Positions 9,399 to 17,898 of a stretch of 64,000 nt of DNA are shown piece by piece (within the stretch, counting starts at the first letter, position 1; each line of letters begins with the position of its first letter). Below the pieces are notes generated by a model that was not told the DNA's origin, did no database searches, and saw nothing but the letters and a program-made list of their open reading frames with translations. Source of the stretch: Fumia sp045615345 (GTDB lineage Bacteria > Bacillota > Clostridia > Oscillospirales > Ruminococcaceae); NCBI GenBank assembly GCA_045615345.1, contig JAZLER010000010.1:1-64000 (forward strand), read 5' to 3'. A program made the position numbers and the translations under genes.

Positions 9399-10688
9399 TT
9401 GGAAAAGTATGTCATTAATGGCGGAAACAGACTCCAGGGTGAAGTTACCGTTAGTGGTGCTAAAAACGCTGCTGTAGCTATTCTTCCGGCCGCAATTCTT
9501 TCCGACGAACCGTGTACAATTGAAAACGTACCAAATATAAGCGATATCGATTGTACATTAAAAATCCTCAGACAATTGGGCGTTTTGGTAAAAGTTATAA
9601 ACAAATCTACATTATATATAGATCCTACTCACATCACAGAACCTTCTGTGCCGTATGATCTTGCTAAAAATATGCGTGCTTCTTATTACTTCCTCGGAGC
9701 TTTGCTCGGTAAGGTAGGTAGCGCGTGTGTTTCTATGCCCGGCGGTTGTGACCTCGGTGCCCGTCCTATCGACCAGCATCTTAAAGGTTTCTCTTCCCTC
9801 GGTGCAGACAGCTCTGTAAATCACGGTATGGTAAGTCTTAAGGCTCCTGAAGAAGGTCTGCGCGGTTCACATATCTATTTTGATATCGTGACAGTGGGTG
9901 CTACCATCAACGTTATCCTTGCTGCTGTCAAGGCTGAGGGTCTTACGGTTATTGAAAATGCTGCTAAAGAGCCGCATATCGTTGACCTTGCAAACTTTTT
10001 AAACTCTATGGGTGCCGACATTATGGGTGCAGGTACCGATGTTATCAAAATCCGTGGAGTTAAACGCTTACATTCTACTCAGTATTCCATTATCCCTGAC
10101 CAGATTGAAGCAGGTACCTTTATGGTAATGGCTGCTGCAACACAGGGTGATATTCTTATTAAAAATGTTATCCCGAAACACTTGGAGTCCATCACAGTAA
10201 AGCTCCAGAAAATCGGTGCTATGGTCGAAGAATATGACGACAGCATCAGGGTTATCGGTACAGGCCGTCTTGAGAAAACAAGCATCAAGACTCTCCCCCA
10301 CCCCGGTTTCCCGACCGATATGCAGCCTCAGATTACAACTTTGCTTACTCTTGCTGAAGGTACAAGCATTGTAACTGAAGGTGTATGGGACAACAGATTC
10401 AAGTATGTTGACGAACTCCGCCGTATGGGTGCTGATATTTCGGTTGACGGCAAGGTAGCCGTAATCGAAGGAACAGGCAAGCTTATGGGTGCCCCCGTAA
10501 AAGCTACCGACCTCCGTGCAGGTGTTGCGATGATTATCGCAGGGCTTGTAGCTTCAGGCACAACCGAAATCGAAGACATTCACCATATCGAACGCGGATA
10601 CGAGGATATTGAGCTTAAGCTTCGTGCTTTAGGTGCTGATATCAAAAAGGTATACGACCCCAAAGGTGAAATGCCTGTTGCACGATAA
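9399..10688 (+). CDS. murA: UDP-N-acetylglucosamine 1-carboxyvinyltransferase
   Basis: First committed step of peptidoglycan precursor synthesis: transfers enolpyruvate from PEP to UDP-GlcNAc in the cytoplasm. The 429 residues match the family's length. Visible: K22-N23 in SGAKNAA, the catalytic Cys at 117 in PGGCDLGARP (the fosfomycin target), and the conserved PGFPTDMQPQ near residue 305. Initiation is at TTG 9399, preceded by AAGGGG; no in-frame ATG gives the usual MEKYVINGG start. It is transcribed alone up to a strong terminator. Confidence 0.96.
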   Translation: MEKYVINGGNRLQGEVTVSGAKNAAVAILPAAILSDEPCTIENVPNISDIDCTLKILRQLGVLVKVINKSTLYIDPTHITEPSVPYDLAKNMRASYYFLGALLGKVGSACVSMPGGCDLGARPIDQHLKGFSSLGADSSVNHGMVSLKAPEEGLRGSHIYFDIVTVGATINVILAAVKAEGLTVIENAAKEPHIVDLANFLNSMGADIMGAGTDVIKIRGVKRLHSTQYSIIPDQIEAGTFMVMAAATQGDILIKNVIPKHLESITVKLQKIGAMVEEYDDSIRVIGTGRLEKTSIKTLPHPGFPTDMQPQITTLLTLAEGTSIVTEGVWDNRFKYVDELRRMGADISVDGKVAVIEGTGKLMGAPVKATDLRAGVAMIIAGLVASGTTEIEDIHHIERGYEDIELKLRALGADIKKVYDPKGEMPVAR

Positions 10689-10694
10689 TAATAA

Positions 10695-10725
10695 AAAGTT
10701 GGAGTAATTCTCCAACTTTTTTTAT
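10695..10725 (+). terminator. Terminator of murA
   Basis: AGTTGGAG-TAAT-TCTCCAACT stem followed by a run of seven Ts, starting a few bases after the murA stop. The A-run before it makes it possibly bidirectional. Confidence 0.9.
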
Positions 10726-10742
10726 GTGATAAGGATACGAAA

Positions 10743-11519
10743 ATGATTCATTTTTATAATCTCTGCAGTTCGAGTAAAGGAAACTGCACTTATATCGGTA
10801 ATGAGTCCGATGGGATTTTGTTTGATGCAGGTATCGGGATAAGGTGCTTTGAAAAAAGTCTTCTTCAGGCTTCGATAAATCCCGTGGCAATTAAAGCTTT
10901 GTTTATCTCACATGAGCATTATGACCATATAAAAGGGCTCGATGCAATCACTAAAAAATATGATATTCCGATTTTTGCATCGGAAGGTACCAAGGAAAAC
11001 CTCACACTTTCTCATAATCAGAAAATACATATCATAGAAAATCCCATAACAATTTCAGGGTTTGAAGTCAACGCTTTTCATACCTCCCACGACACAAAAG
11101 AAAGTCTTGGGTTCACCGTCAAAACCCCCAATGGCAAGAAGATAGGCATCTGCACCGACTTAGGGTATGTAAGCGATGAGGTGTTTTCAAACCTTGAGGG
11201 TGCCGATTTTGTAATGCTCGAGTCAAACTATGACGAGAGTATGCTGACACTTGGTGACTACCCTTGGTTTTTGAAAAAGCGTATTTTATCAGAACGCGGA
11301 CATCTTTCAAACGAACAGTGTGCTGAAGCTATCAGAAAACTTATTGAAATAAACACAAAGCGTTTTGCATTAGCACATCTGAGTGAAAACAACAATCGTC
11401 CCGAGATAGCCCTTGAACATTCAAAGAACTATCTTTCCAAAAGCAACCTGATTGCAGGTAAAGATTACTTTATAGAGGTGCTTAAAACAAGAAATGACGG
11501 AAAGGTGATTGAAATTTAA
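10743..11519 (+). CDS. yycJ: MBL-fold hydrolase of the YycJ/WalJ family
   Basis: Metallo-beta-lactamase-fold hydrolase of 258 residues. The metal-binding motif SHEHYDH is at residues 56-62, preceded by the LCSSSKGNCTYIG opening and FDAG that are typical of YycJ/WalJ. In Bacillus the homologue lies downstream of walRK and is linked to cell-wall and replication coordination, with a proposed 5'-exonuclease role; the biochemical role here is not settled. Its stop overlaps the rlmH start (TAATG), so the two are translationally coupled. The yycJ-rlmH pairing recalls the order near many Firmicutes origins, but walRK is absent. Confidence 0.88.
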   Translation: MIHFYNLCSSSKGNCTYIGNESDGILFDAGIGIRCFEKSLLQASINPVAIKALFISHEHYDHIKGLDAITKKYDIPIFASEGTKENLTLSHNQKIHIIENPITISGFEVNAFHTSHDTKESLGFTVKTPNGKKIGICTDLGYVSDEVFSNLEGADFVMLESNYDESMLTLGDYPWFLKKRILSERGHLSNEQCAEAIRKLIEINTKRFALAHLSENNNRPEIALEHSKNYLSKSNLIAGKDYFIEVLKTRNDGKVIEI

Positions 11520-12001
11520 TGCTGACTGTCAATATTATATGTATAGGAAAGCTTAAGGAAAGCTATTTAAAGGAAGCGATTGCGGAGTATTCAAAACGCC
11601 TTTCGGCTTTTTGCAAGTTCAGCATTATTGAGCTTTCTGAATACAAACTTCCCGATAATCCGTCAGAGTCGGAGATTTCTATCTGTCTTGAAAAAGAGGG
11701 TCAGAGCATCCTCTCAAAAATCCCGAAAGACAGTTTTGTAATCCCGATGTGTATCGAAGGCAAACAGTTTTCGTCCCCTGAGCTCAGTAAGGAAATTGAA
11801 AACATCTCACTTTCCGGTAAAAGCTCTGTTTCCTTTATAATAGGCGGCTCGTACGGGCTTTCGGACGAAGTAAAATCGCAGGGAAAAATAAAGCTTTCAA
11901 TGTCAAAGATGACATTTCCCCATCAATTGGCACGAGTAATGCTCGCAGAACAGATTTACAGAGCATTTCAGATAAGTTCAAACGGTAAATACCACAAGTA
12001 G
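11519..12001 (+). CDS. rlmH: 23S rRNA pseudouridine-1915 N3-methyltransferase
   Basis: SPOUT-class methyltransferase of 160 residues that methylates pseudouridine 1915 in helix 69 of 23S rRNA on assembled 70S ribosomes. The C-terminal knot is clear: FIIGGSYGLSDEV followed by LSMSKMTFPHQLARVMLAEQIYRA, ending in the usual YHK. The start overlaps the upstream stop by one base. The typA ribosome site begins at its stop codon, so yycJ-rlmH-typA form one operon. Confidence 0.95.
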   Translation: MLTVNIICIGKLKESYLKEAIAEYSKRLSAFCKFSIIELSEYKLPDNPSESEISICLEKEGQSILSKIPKDSFVIPMCIEGKQFSSPELSKEIENISLSGKSSVSFIIGGSYGLSDEVKSQGKIKLSMSKMTFPHQLARVMLAEQIYRAFQISSNGKYHK

Positions 12002-12012
12002 GAGGAATAATT

Positions 12013-13833
12013 TTGATTCGTAACGATTTAAGAAATGTAGCAATTGTAGCTCATGTTGACCACGGAAAGACAACCCTTGTTGACGAAATGCTGAAACAGG
12101 GTGGTGCTTTCAGGGAAAATCAGGTTGTTGAAGACCGTGTTATGGACAACAATGACCTTGAACGCGAAAGAGGTATCACCATTTTAGCAAAAAACACCTC
12201 GGCTTTTTATAAAGATACAAAAATCAACATCATCGACACACCCGGCCATGCCGATTTCGGTGGTGAAGTTGAGCGAGTACTTAAAATGGTTGACGGTATA
12301 CTGCTCCTCGTTGACTCCTTTGAAGGCTGTATGCCACAGACAAGATTTGTTCTGCAGAAAGCTATGGAGCTTGGCCACAAAATCATCGTTGTTGTAAATA
12401 AAATTGACCGTCCCGATGCAAGACTTTACGAAATTGAGGACGAGGTTTTAGAACTTCTGATGGACCTTAATGCCACCGAGGAACAGCTTGACAGCCCCGT
12501 TGTTTACTGCTCCGGGCGTGAGGGTACTGCAACCTATGCTCCCGAAGTTCCCGGCAAAGACTTAAGACCTTTGTTTGACAAGATTTTAGAGCATATCGAC
12601 CCTCCCAAAGGTGAGGAAGAAGAACCTTTCCAGATGATGGTGTCTGCTATTGACTACAACGAATATGTAGGTAGAATTGCTATCGGTCGCGTTACACGCG
12701 GTAAGGTTAAACAGGGTCAGGAAGTAGCTGTCTGCAACTACCACAACCCCGATACGAAGTATAAGGGCAAGGTTGTGAATATGTACGAAATCAACGGCCT
12801 TAACCGTACCCCCTGCGATGAGGCAACAGTTGGTGATATTATCTGTATCTCCGGTATTGAAAACATCACTATCGGCGAAACTATCTGCGCTCCCGATTGT
12901 ATGGAAGCTCTTCCCTTTTCAAAGATTTCTCAGCCCACAGTGCAGATGACTTTCTCTGTAAACAACTCCCCCTTTGCAGGAAAAGAAGGTAAATTTGTTA
13001 CCTCCCGTCAGATTCGCGACCGCCTTTACAGAGAGCTTTTGAAAGATGTTTCATTAAAAGTTGAGGACACCGATTCCGCTGACAGTTTCCTTGTATCAGG
13101 TCGTGGCGAAATGCATCTTTCCATCTTAATTGAAACTATGCGCCGTGAGGGGTATGAGTTTCAGGTAAGCACCCCGAGAGTGCTTTTCAAGGAAGTTGAC
13201 GGCGTTAAATGCGAACCGATTGAGCGCGTTGTTATCGATGTGCCCGAGGAATCAATGGGCGCTGTTATGGAAAAGATGGGCTATCGTAAGGGCGAACTTC
13301 AGCAGATGACTCCTCAGGGAAGCCGTGTAAAGCTTGAATTTCTGGTTCCCTCCCGTGGGCTTTTCGGTTATAAGAACGAGTTTTTAACCGATACCAAGGG
13401 TGAAGGCATTATGGCTTCGGTTTTTGAAGGCTATGAGCCTATGAAAGGCGAAATTCCCTCGAGAAACGTCGGTTCACTTATCGCGTTTGAAACAGGTACT
13501 GCCGTTACCTACGGTCTTTACAATGCTCAGGAACGCGGACAGCTCTTTATCGGCGCAGGTACCGAAGTTTATGAAGGTATGATAGTTGGTCAGTCCCCCA
13601 AAGGCGATGATTTAGTCGTAAATGTCTGCAAGAGAAAGCAGATGACCAACACCCGTGCTTCAGGCTCTGACGATGCTTTAAGACTCATTCCTCCGAAGAT
13701 TATGAGCTTGGAGCAGTGTATTGAGTTTATTACAGAGGACGAGCTTATCGAGGTTACCCCCGAAAACTTAAGACTCAGAAAACAAATCCTCGACAGAACT
13801 TTAAGAGCCAAAGCCGAGGCTAAGAAGAAATAA
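12013..13833 (+). CDS. typA: Translational GTPase TypA/BipA
   Basis: Ribosome-associated GTPase of 606 residues involved in 50S assembly and stress adaptation. The G1 loop AHVDHGKTT is at residues 13-21, followed by RGITI (G2), DTPGHADF (G3) and NKIDRPDA (G4). EF-G-like domains II, III and V and the TypA-specific C-terminal domain follow. Start is TTG 12013 with a strong AGGAGG eight bases upstream. It ends at a clear terminator. Confidence 0.96.
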   Translation: MIRNDLRNVAIVAHVDHGKTTLVDEMLKQGGAFRENQVVEDRVMDNNDLERERGITILAKNTSAFYKDTKINIIDTPGHADFGGEVERVLKMVDGILLLVDSFEGCMPQTRFVLQKAMELGHKIIVVVNKIDRPDARLYEIEDEVLELLMDLNATEEQLDSPVVYCSGREGTATYAPEVPGKDLRPLFDKILEHIDPPKGEEEEPFQMMVSAIDYNEYVGRIAIGRVTRGKVKQGQEVAVCNYHNPDTKYKGKVVNMYEINGLNRTPCDEATVGDIICISGIENITIGETICAPDCMEALPFSKISQPTVQMTFSVNNSPFAGKEGKFVTSRQIRDRLYRELLKDVSLKVEDTDSADSFLVSGRGEMHLSILIETMRREGYEFQVSTPRVLFKEVDGVKCEPIERVVIDVPEESMGAVMEKMGYRKGELQQMTPQGSRVKLEFLVPSRGLFGYKNEFLTDTKGEGIMASVFEGYEPMKGEIPSRNVGSLIAFETGTAVTYGLYNAQERGQLFIGAGTEVYEGMIVGQSPKGDDLVVNVCKRKQMTNTRASGSDDALRLIPPKIMSLEQCIEFITEDELIEVTPENLRLRKQILDRTLRAKAEAKKK

Positions 13834-13840
13834 AAAATAA

Positions 13841-13876
13841 TCCCGAGCACATAAATTGTGTTCGGGAGTTTTGTTT
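13841..13876 (+). terminator. Terminator of the yycJ-rlmH-typA operon
   Basis: TCCCGAGCACA / TTGTGTTCGGGA stem with TAAA loop, then GTTTTGTTTT. Confidence 0.8.
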
Positions 13877-13877
13877 T

Positions 13878-14095
13878 AGTCGATATATTGCTTCGCAATT
13901 CGATATTTTTACTGAAGTAAAATCGATATATTTTTTCGGGTTGATGTGGGCATCAACCCCTACAAAATTCGATATGATACAAATCCCTGTTTCTCATTGC
14001 CGTAAGGCAATATATCGAGTCGATGACATATCGAATCTGTTAAGATATATCGAAAATCCCGACAGGGATTTATATCGATGCGTTGCTACGCAACG
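13878..14095. repeat. Array of short palindromes punctuated by (A)TATCGA motifs
   Basis: Between typA and the LRR gene there is no gene. The motif CGATAT/ATATCGA occurs about eight times in 215 bases, alternating with small hairpins such as TTGCTTCGCAA, TTGCCGTAAGGCAA, ATCCCGACAGGGAT and GCGTTGCTACGCAACGC. A TTGATGTGGGCATCAA palindrome followed by CCCCTACAA sits in the middle. Confidence 0.75.
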
Positions 14096-14096
14096 C

Positions 14097-16859
14097 TTAT
14101 GCTATTTTATCAAAAATTGATGAGAGGTTTGCGATTTTGCGGTTAATCTGCAAAATATCCGAACTGTTGATGAGAGTATCTGTTCCTGTAATACCTGTAA
14201 TATTTGCAACCTTAAGTCTGTAATCGCTGTTTGCCGCTAAATTAAATGCAGAAGAAAGGTTTGCAATTTTACGGTTCATCTGCAATGTGTCGGTACTGTT
14301 TACAACGCCATCACCTGTCACATCACCATAAATCAAGATTACAATATCCTGTGTAACATCCACATTATATACAATAAAATCATAATCTCTGGCAGCATGT
14401 TTTGATTTTGAAGCTCTTACAGTATACTCACCTGCCGAAACTCTTTCAAAGGTATATGTGCCATTGCCTGTAACAATCTTGCTGTCAATCACTATTCCAT
14501 CTCTGAGAAGCTCCACTGTAACATCATTTAAAGCATCACCAAAAGATTTAACAGTACCTGAGATAGTAGCAGATACTTCTGCAAAATGGATATTGGCGTT
14601 TGTGAGATAGTCATTGTTCTTACCAAGTGAAATCTTATTCCACTCTGCTTCAGTACCGCCATAATATACATCAGTAAGTGCGGTACAACTGCTGAAAGCA
14701 TAATCGCCTACACTTGTCAAAGTATCGGGGATTTCAATTGAAGCAAGAGCGCTACAACCACGAAAAACATTGTTGCCAATACTTGTAACTCCATCAGGAA
14801 TTCTGATTGTGGTAAGGGCAAGACAACCTCTGAAAGCATCTTCACCGATACTTGTAACGGTTTCGGGAATATCTATCGAAGTAAGAGCTTCACACCAGCT
14901 GAAAACAGAAAGGCCTATACTTGTAACACCGTAAGGGATTTTTATTGTGGGAAGAGATTTACAACTTCTGAAAGCGTAATCACCTATGCTTGTAACAGTT
15001 TCGGGAATTTCCACATCAGAAAGGAGCGTACAACCCCTGAAAGCACTATCTCCTATACTTGTTACAGTTTCGGGAATATCAACCTCAGTAAGAACAGTAC
15101 AGGTGTAAAAAGCATAAGCTCCTATATAAGTAACACCATCTTCAATAACTACAGATGTTATACTGTCTTTATAATCACACCATGGGAAATCCGAAGAAGT
15201 ATAATCGTACATTGCCCCTTCGCCACTGATAGTCAGAAGTCCATCATTATCAAGTAACCAGGTAACACTATCGCCACAACTTCCCCAGGCAATTCCGGGA
15301 GGATCTTCTTTTGCAAAATGGATATTGGCGGTTTTAAGATTACCGTTATAACTACCTATAGTAATAGCATTCCACTGACTGTTACTGCCGGCATAATACA
15401 CGTCGGTAATAGCTTTGCAATCCTCAAAAGCAGATGCCGCTATATATGTAACACTTTCGGGAATTGAAACTGAAGAAAGGTTTTTACAGCCATAAAAAGC
15501 CATACTATATATATCTTTTACACCCTCGGGAATGTCAACAGTTTCAATGGCGTCGCAGCCTGAGAAAGCTCGCATACCTATACTTGTTACAGTACCGGGA
15601 ATTGAAACCGAGGAAAGATTTTCGCAAGAAGCAAAAGCATTATCTCCAATACCTGTAACCCCGTTATCTATAACCAGATATCTTATATCATCTATGTAAT
15701 CATACCAGGGTACAGAAAGAATTTCACAGTCAGCTATTTTTCCTTCACCGCTGATTGTAAGAACCCCATCACTGTCAAGTGTCCAGGTAACATTAGCCCC
15801 ACAACTACCGGAAGCTATTTTGGCAAAATGAATATTGGCATCTGTAAGACAGGTATTTCCATAAGAACTTATATTAATCTCATTCCACTGCGCTTTAGTG
15901 CCACCGTAATACACATCGGTTAATGAGTCGCAATAAGCGAAAGCCCAACTTCCTATACTTGTAACACTGTCGGGGATTGCTATTTCGGTTAATGAGGTGT
16001 AATTATAGAAAACATAATTTCCTATACTTGTTACATAATCGGGAATTACACTTGTTTTACATCCCACAATAAGGGTATTTGTATCGGTTTCAATAATACA
16101 ATTATCTCTACTGTGATATATTTCATTGCCACTTGCCACTATTATCGTTTTGAGAGAATCACAACTAGAGAAAGCCGCACCCCCTATACTTGTTACACTG
16201 TCAGGGATTGTTACCCTGGTTAATGAGGTGCATTTATAGAAAGCATAACTTACTATTCTTGTTACACTGTCAGGGATTGTTATTTCGGTTAATGAGTAGC
16301 ACAAACCGAAAGCACCATCTCCTATACTTGTTACACTGTCAGGGATTGTTACCCTGGTTAATGAGGTGCAATAACAGAAAGTAGCATATCCTATACTTGT
16401 TACACTGTCAGGGATTGTTACCCTGGTTAATGAGGTGCAACTAAAGAAAGCCTCCTCTCCTATACTTGTTACACTGTCAGGGATTGTTACCCTGGTTAAT
16501 GAAGTGCATCCGCGGAAAGCATTATTGCCAATACTTGTTACACTGTCAGGGATTGTTACCCTGGTTAATGAGGTGCAATCAAAGAAAGCACTATCTCCTA
16601 TACTTGTTACGCCATTTTTGATATTAACCGATTTAACAAAACTGCTGTAACTATACCACCAAGGTGCATCTCCCAGAAAAGTATAATTTTTCATACTTCC
16701 CGTACCACTGATAGTCAATAAACCATCTTCGTCGAGTGTCCAAGTGAGATTATCACCACAAGTTCCTGAAGCGGTAACGGTTGCCGCACTTACGGTAACT
16801 CCATTAAATAGGCTCATTACCATAATCAGCGCCAAAACTAAGCTAAAAATTTTTTTCAT
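14097..16859 (-). CDS. Secreted BspA-like leucine-rich-repeat protein with C-terminal dockerin
   Basis: Protein of 920 residues starting at ATG 16859 (AGGAGG eight bases upstream); in-frame codons further upstream lie in the leader RNA and are not used. A signal peptide (residues 1-27, ending VSAA) precedes three modules that each open with SGxCGxNVTWTLDxDGxLTISG. These are followed by many 23-residue LRR_5 repeats of the form AFxGCTSLTRVTIPDSVTSIG. Then comes a carboxypeptidase-regulatory-like beta-sandwich and a type I dockerin at about 850-920. Dockerin repeat 1 has the full calcium loop (DVTGDGVVNSTD); repeat 2 carries an insertion. It is probably displayed on a scaffoldin-like partner at the cell surface. 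Its ligand is unknown. A paralogue lies at 40562-42364. Confidence 0.9.
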   Translation of the reverse strand: MKKIFSLVLALIMVMSLFNGVTVSAATVTASGTCGDNLTWTLDEDGLLTISGTGSMKNYTFLGDAPWWYSYSSFVKSVNIKNGVTSIGDSAFFDCTSLTRVTIPDSVTSIGNNAFRGCTSLTRVTIPDSVTSIGEEAFFSCTSLTRVTIPDSVTSIGYATFCYCTSLTRVTIPDSVTSIGDGAFGLCYSLTEITIPDSVTRIVSYAFYKCTSLTRVTIPDSVTSIGGAAFSSCDSLKTIIVASGNEIYHSRDNCIIETDTNTLIVGCKTSVIPDYVTSIGNYVFYNYTSLTEIAIPDSVTSIGSWAFAYCDSLTDVYYGGTKAQWNEINISSYGNTCLTDANIHFAKIASGSCGANVTWTLDSDGVLTISGEGKIADCEILSVPWYDYIDDIRYLVIDNGVTGIGDNAFASCENLSSVSIPGTVTSIGMRAFSGCDAIETVDIPEGVKDIYSMAFYGCKNLSSVSIPESVTYIAASAFEDCKAITDVYYAGSNSQWNAITIGSYNGNLKTANIHFAKEDPPGIAWGSCGDSVTWLLDNDGLLTISGEGAMYDYTSSDFPWCDYKDSITSVVIEDGVTYIGAYAFYTCTVLTEVDIPETVTSIGDSAFRGCTLLSDVEIPETVTSIGDYAFRSCKSLPTIKIPYGVTSIGLSVFSWCEALTSIDIPETVTSIGEDAFRGCLALTTIRIPDGVTSIGNNVFRGCSALASIEIPDTLTSVGDYAFSSCTALTDVYYGGTEAEWNKISLGKNNDYLTNANIHFAEVSATISGTVKSFGDALNDVTVELLRDGIVIDSKIVTGNGTYTFERVSAGEYTVRASKSKHAARDYDFIVYNVDVTQDIVILIYGDVTGDGVVNSTDTLQMNRKIANLSSAFNLAANSDYRLKVANITGITGTDTLINSSDILQINRKIANLSSIFDKIA
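16183..16619 (-). repeat. 69-base tandem repeats encoding LRR_5 units
   Basis: Seven unit starts fall exactly 69 bases apart (16183, 16252, 16321, 16390, 16459, 16528, 16597). The shared core, beginning CTTGTTACACTGTCAGGGAT, is nearly identical at DNA level across most copies, which points to recent expansion or conversion. Confidence 0.9.
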
Positions 16860-16874
16860 TGTTTTTTCCTCCTG

Positions 16875-17034
16875 AAAATAAAAAGTGCGGCTGCCGAAGT
16901 AACCGAACAAAAAAAGCAAACTCCGATTGTTGTCACACAAACTTCTTTCCCCGTAAGAGTACACGAAAACAGAGAATGCACTTCCCAAAAAGATAAATGC
17001 ACTCCTACAAAGAAAAAATATTCAGTTTTGTGAC
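16875..17034 (-). promoter_or_regulatory. Structured leader RNA with terminator upstream of the LRR-dockerin gene
   Basis: Starting near 17034, the leader can form a long-range stem (TTGTCACAAAACT with AGTTTGTGTGACAA). An inner stem GAGTGCA/TGCATTC is possible. It ends in the block ATCGGAGTTTGC and a TTCG-loop hairpin (16908-16885) followed by TTTTTATTTT, a terminator placed just before the ribosome site. The 3' block is shared with the leader at 42468-42693. I do not recognise a known riboswitch class. Confidence 0.6.
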
Positions 17035-17040
17035 AAGCAT

Positions 17041-17069
17041 ATTATAGCACCATTTTATGTAAATTTCAA
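17041..17069 (-). promoter_or_regulatory. Promoter of the LRR-dockerin gene
   Basis: TTGAAA (17069-17064), a 17-base spacer and TATAAT (17046-17041). It places the transcript start about 175 bases before the ATG. Confidence 0.85.
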
Positions 17070-17100
17070 TACTTTAAAACAAAAAGACTTTCCAACACTC

Positions 17101-17154
17101 TCTCCCTCAGTTTTTGTAAACAAAAACAGCTCCCTCATCAGAGGGAGCCTTTGT
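17101..17154 (-). terminator. Repeat-borne terminator after the sugar transferase operon
   Basis: GCTCCCTC-TGAT-GAGGGAGC hairpin (17149-17129) followed by TGTTTTTG on the minus strand. The same element, including the flanking ACAAAAACTGAG, recurs at 61646-61692. The stretch 17155-17262 holds no gene but contains small palindromes (GATGCATAGCATC, TCGCTGTAAAGCGA). Confidence 0.75.
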
Positions 17155-17262
17155 TATGTTCGATATTCTATTCGCCCAAAACTCGTGAAACAAATAACAC
17201 GATGCATAGCATCATATCACTGCAAAGCAATAGAACTCGCTGTAAAGCGAATAAAACTACTG

Positions 17263-17898
17263 TCAGTACGCTCCTTTGCCGGTGATAACGGCTTTGACAG
17301 TCATAAACAAAATTTTGATATCGGTGAAAAGGCTTGCTTCGTTTATGTATTTAAGGTCCATTTCAATCCATTCGTCAAAGGTTATATCGTTTCGTCCCGA
17401 AATCTGCCAGTAACAGGTGATGCCCGGTTTTGCAAGCAGTCGCTGAAGCTGATATTCATTACATTCTGCAGTTTCATAGGTAGGCAACGGTCTCGGGCCC
17501 ACAAGTGACATATTTCCTATCAGAACATTGAAAAGCTGAGGCAGTTCGTCAAGGCTTGTCTTTCTTATAAAAGCGCCGATTTTTGTAATTCTCGGGTCAT
17601 GTTTCATCTTGAATGCAGGGCCGTCAAGCTCATTGAACTTACCGAGCTCCTTACGCATTTTGGAAGCGTTTTTATGCATACTGCGAAACTTATACATTTT
17701 AAAGATCGTGTTATTAAGACCATTTCGCTTCTGTACAAAGATGGGGTTTCCGCCATCTTCAATAAATACAAGAAAAGCCACAACTAAAAACACAGGGGAC
17801 AAACAGATTATTCCGAGAAAGCTCGCTACAATATCCATAAGGCGCTTTAAAACTCTGTAGCCCAAGCTTTTTTTGTGATTTACAATCGTTTCATTCAT
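17263..17898 (-). CDS. Polyprenyl-phosphate sugar-1-phosphate transferase
   Basis: Bacterial sugar transferase (PF02397) of 211 residues that starts a polysaccharide by moving a sugar-1-phosphate from a UDP-sugar to undecaprenyl phosphate. Visible: an N-terminal membrane segment (residues about 15-45), the KFRSMH motif, the TSLDELPQLFNVL segment, SLVGPRP and a GRNDITFDEW segment. It lacks the multi-TM N-terminal half of WbaP-type enzymes, so it is the short monotopic form. It overlaps the UDP-glucuronate decarboxylase gene by 8 bases and is the last gene of the operon. The sugar it uses cannot be read from sequence; the upstream genes make UDP-xylose or UDP-glucuronate a candidate. Confidence 0.9.
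   Translation of the reverse strand: MNETIVNHKKSLGYRVLKRLMDIVASFLGIICLSPVFLVVAFLVFIEDGGNPIFVQKRNGLNNTIFKMYKFRSMHKNASKMRKELGKFNELDGPAFKMKHDPRITKIGAFIRKTSLDELPQLFNVLIGNMSLVGPRPLPTYETAECNEYQLQRLLAKPGITCYWQISGRNDITFDEWIEMDLKYINEASLFTDIKILFMTVKAVITGKGAY

Noticed and set aside
16183..16619. CRISPR-like periodic repeat
   Set aside because: The 69-base period is in frame and encodes LRR_5 units; there are no unique spacers.
16860..16988. N-terminal extension of the LRR-dockerin protein to an upstream start
   Set aside because: The extension would lie in the structured leader and place the signal peptide 43 residues inside; the ATG at 16859 has a strong AGGAGG.
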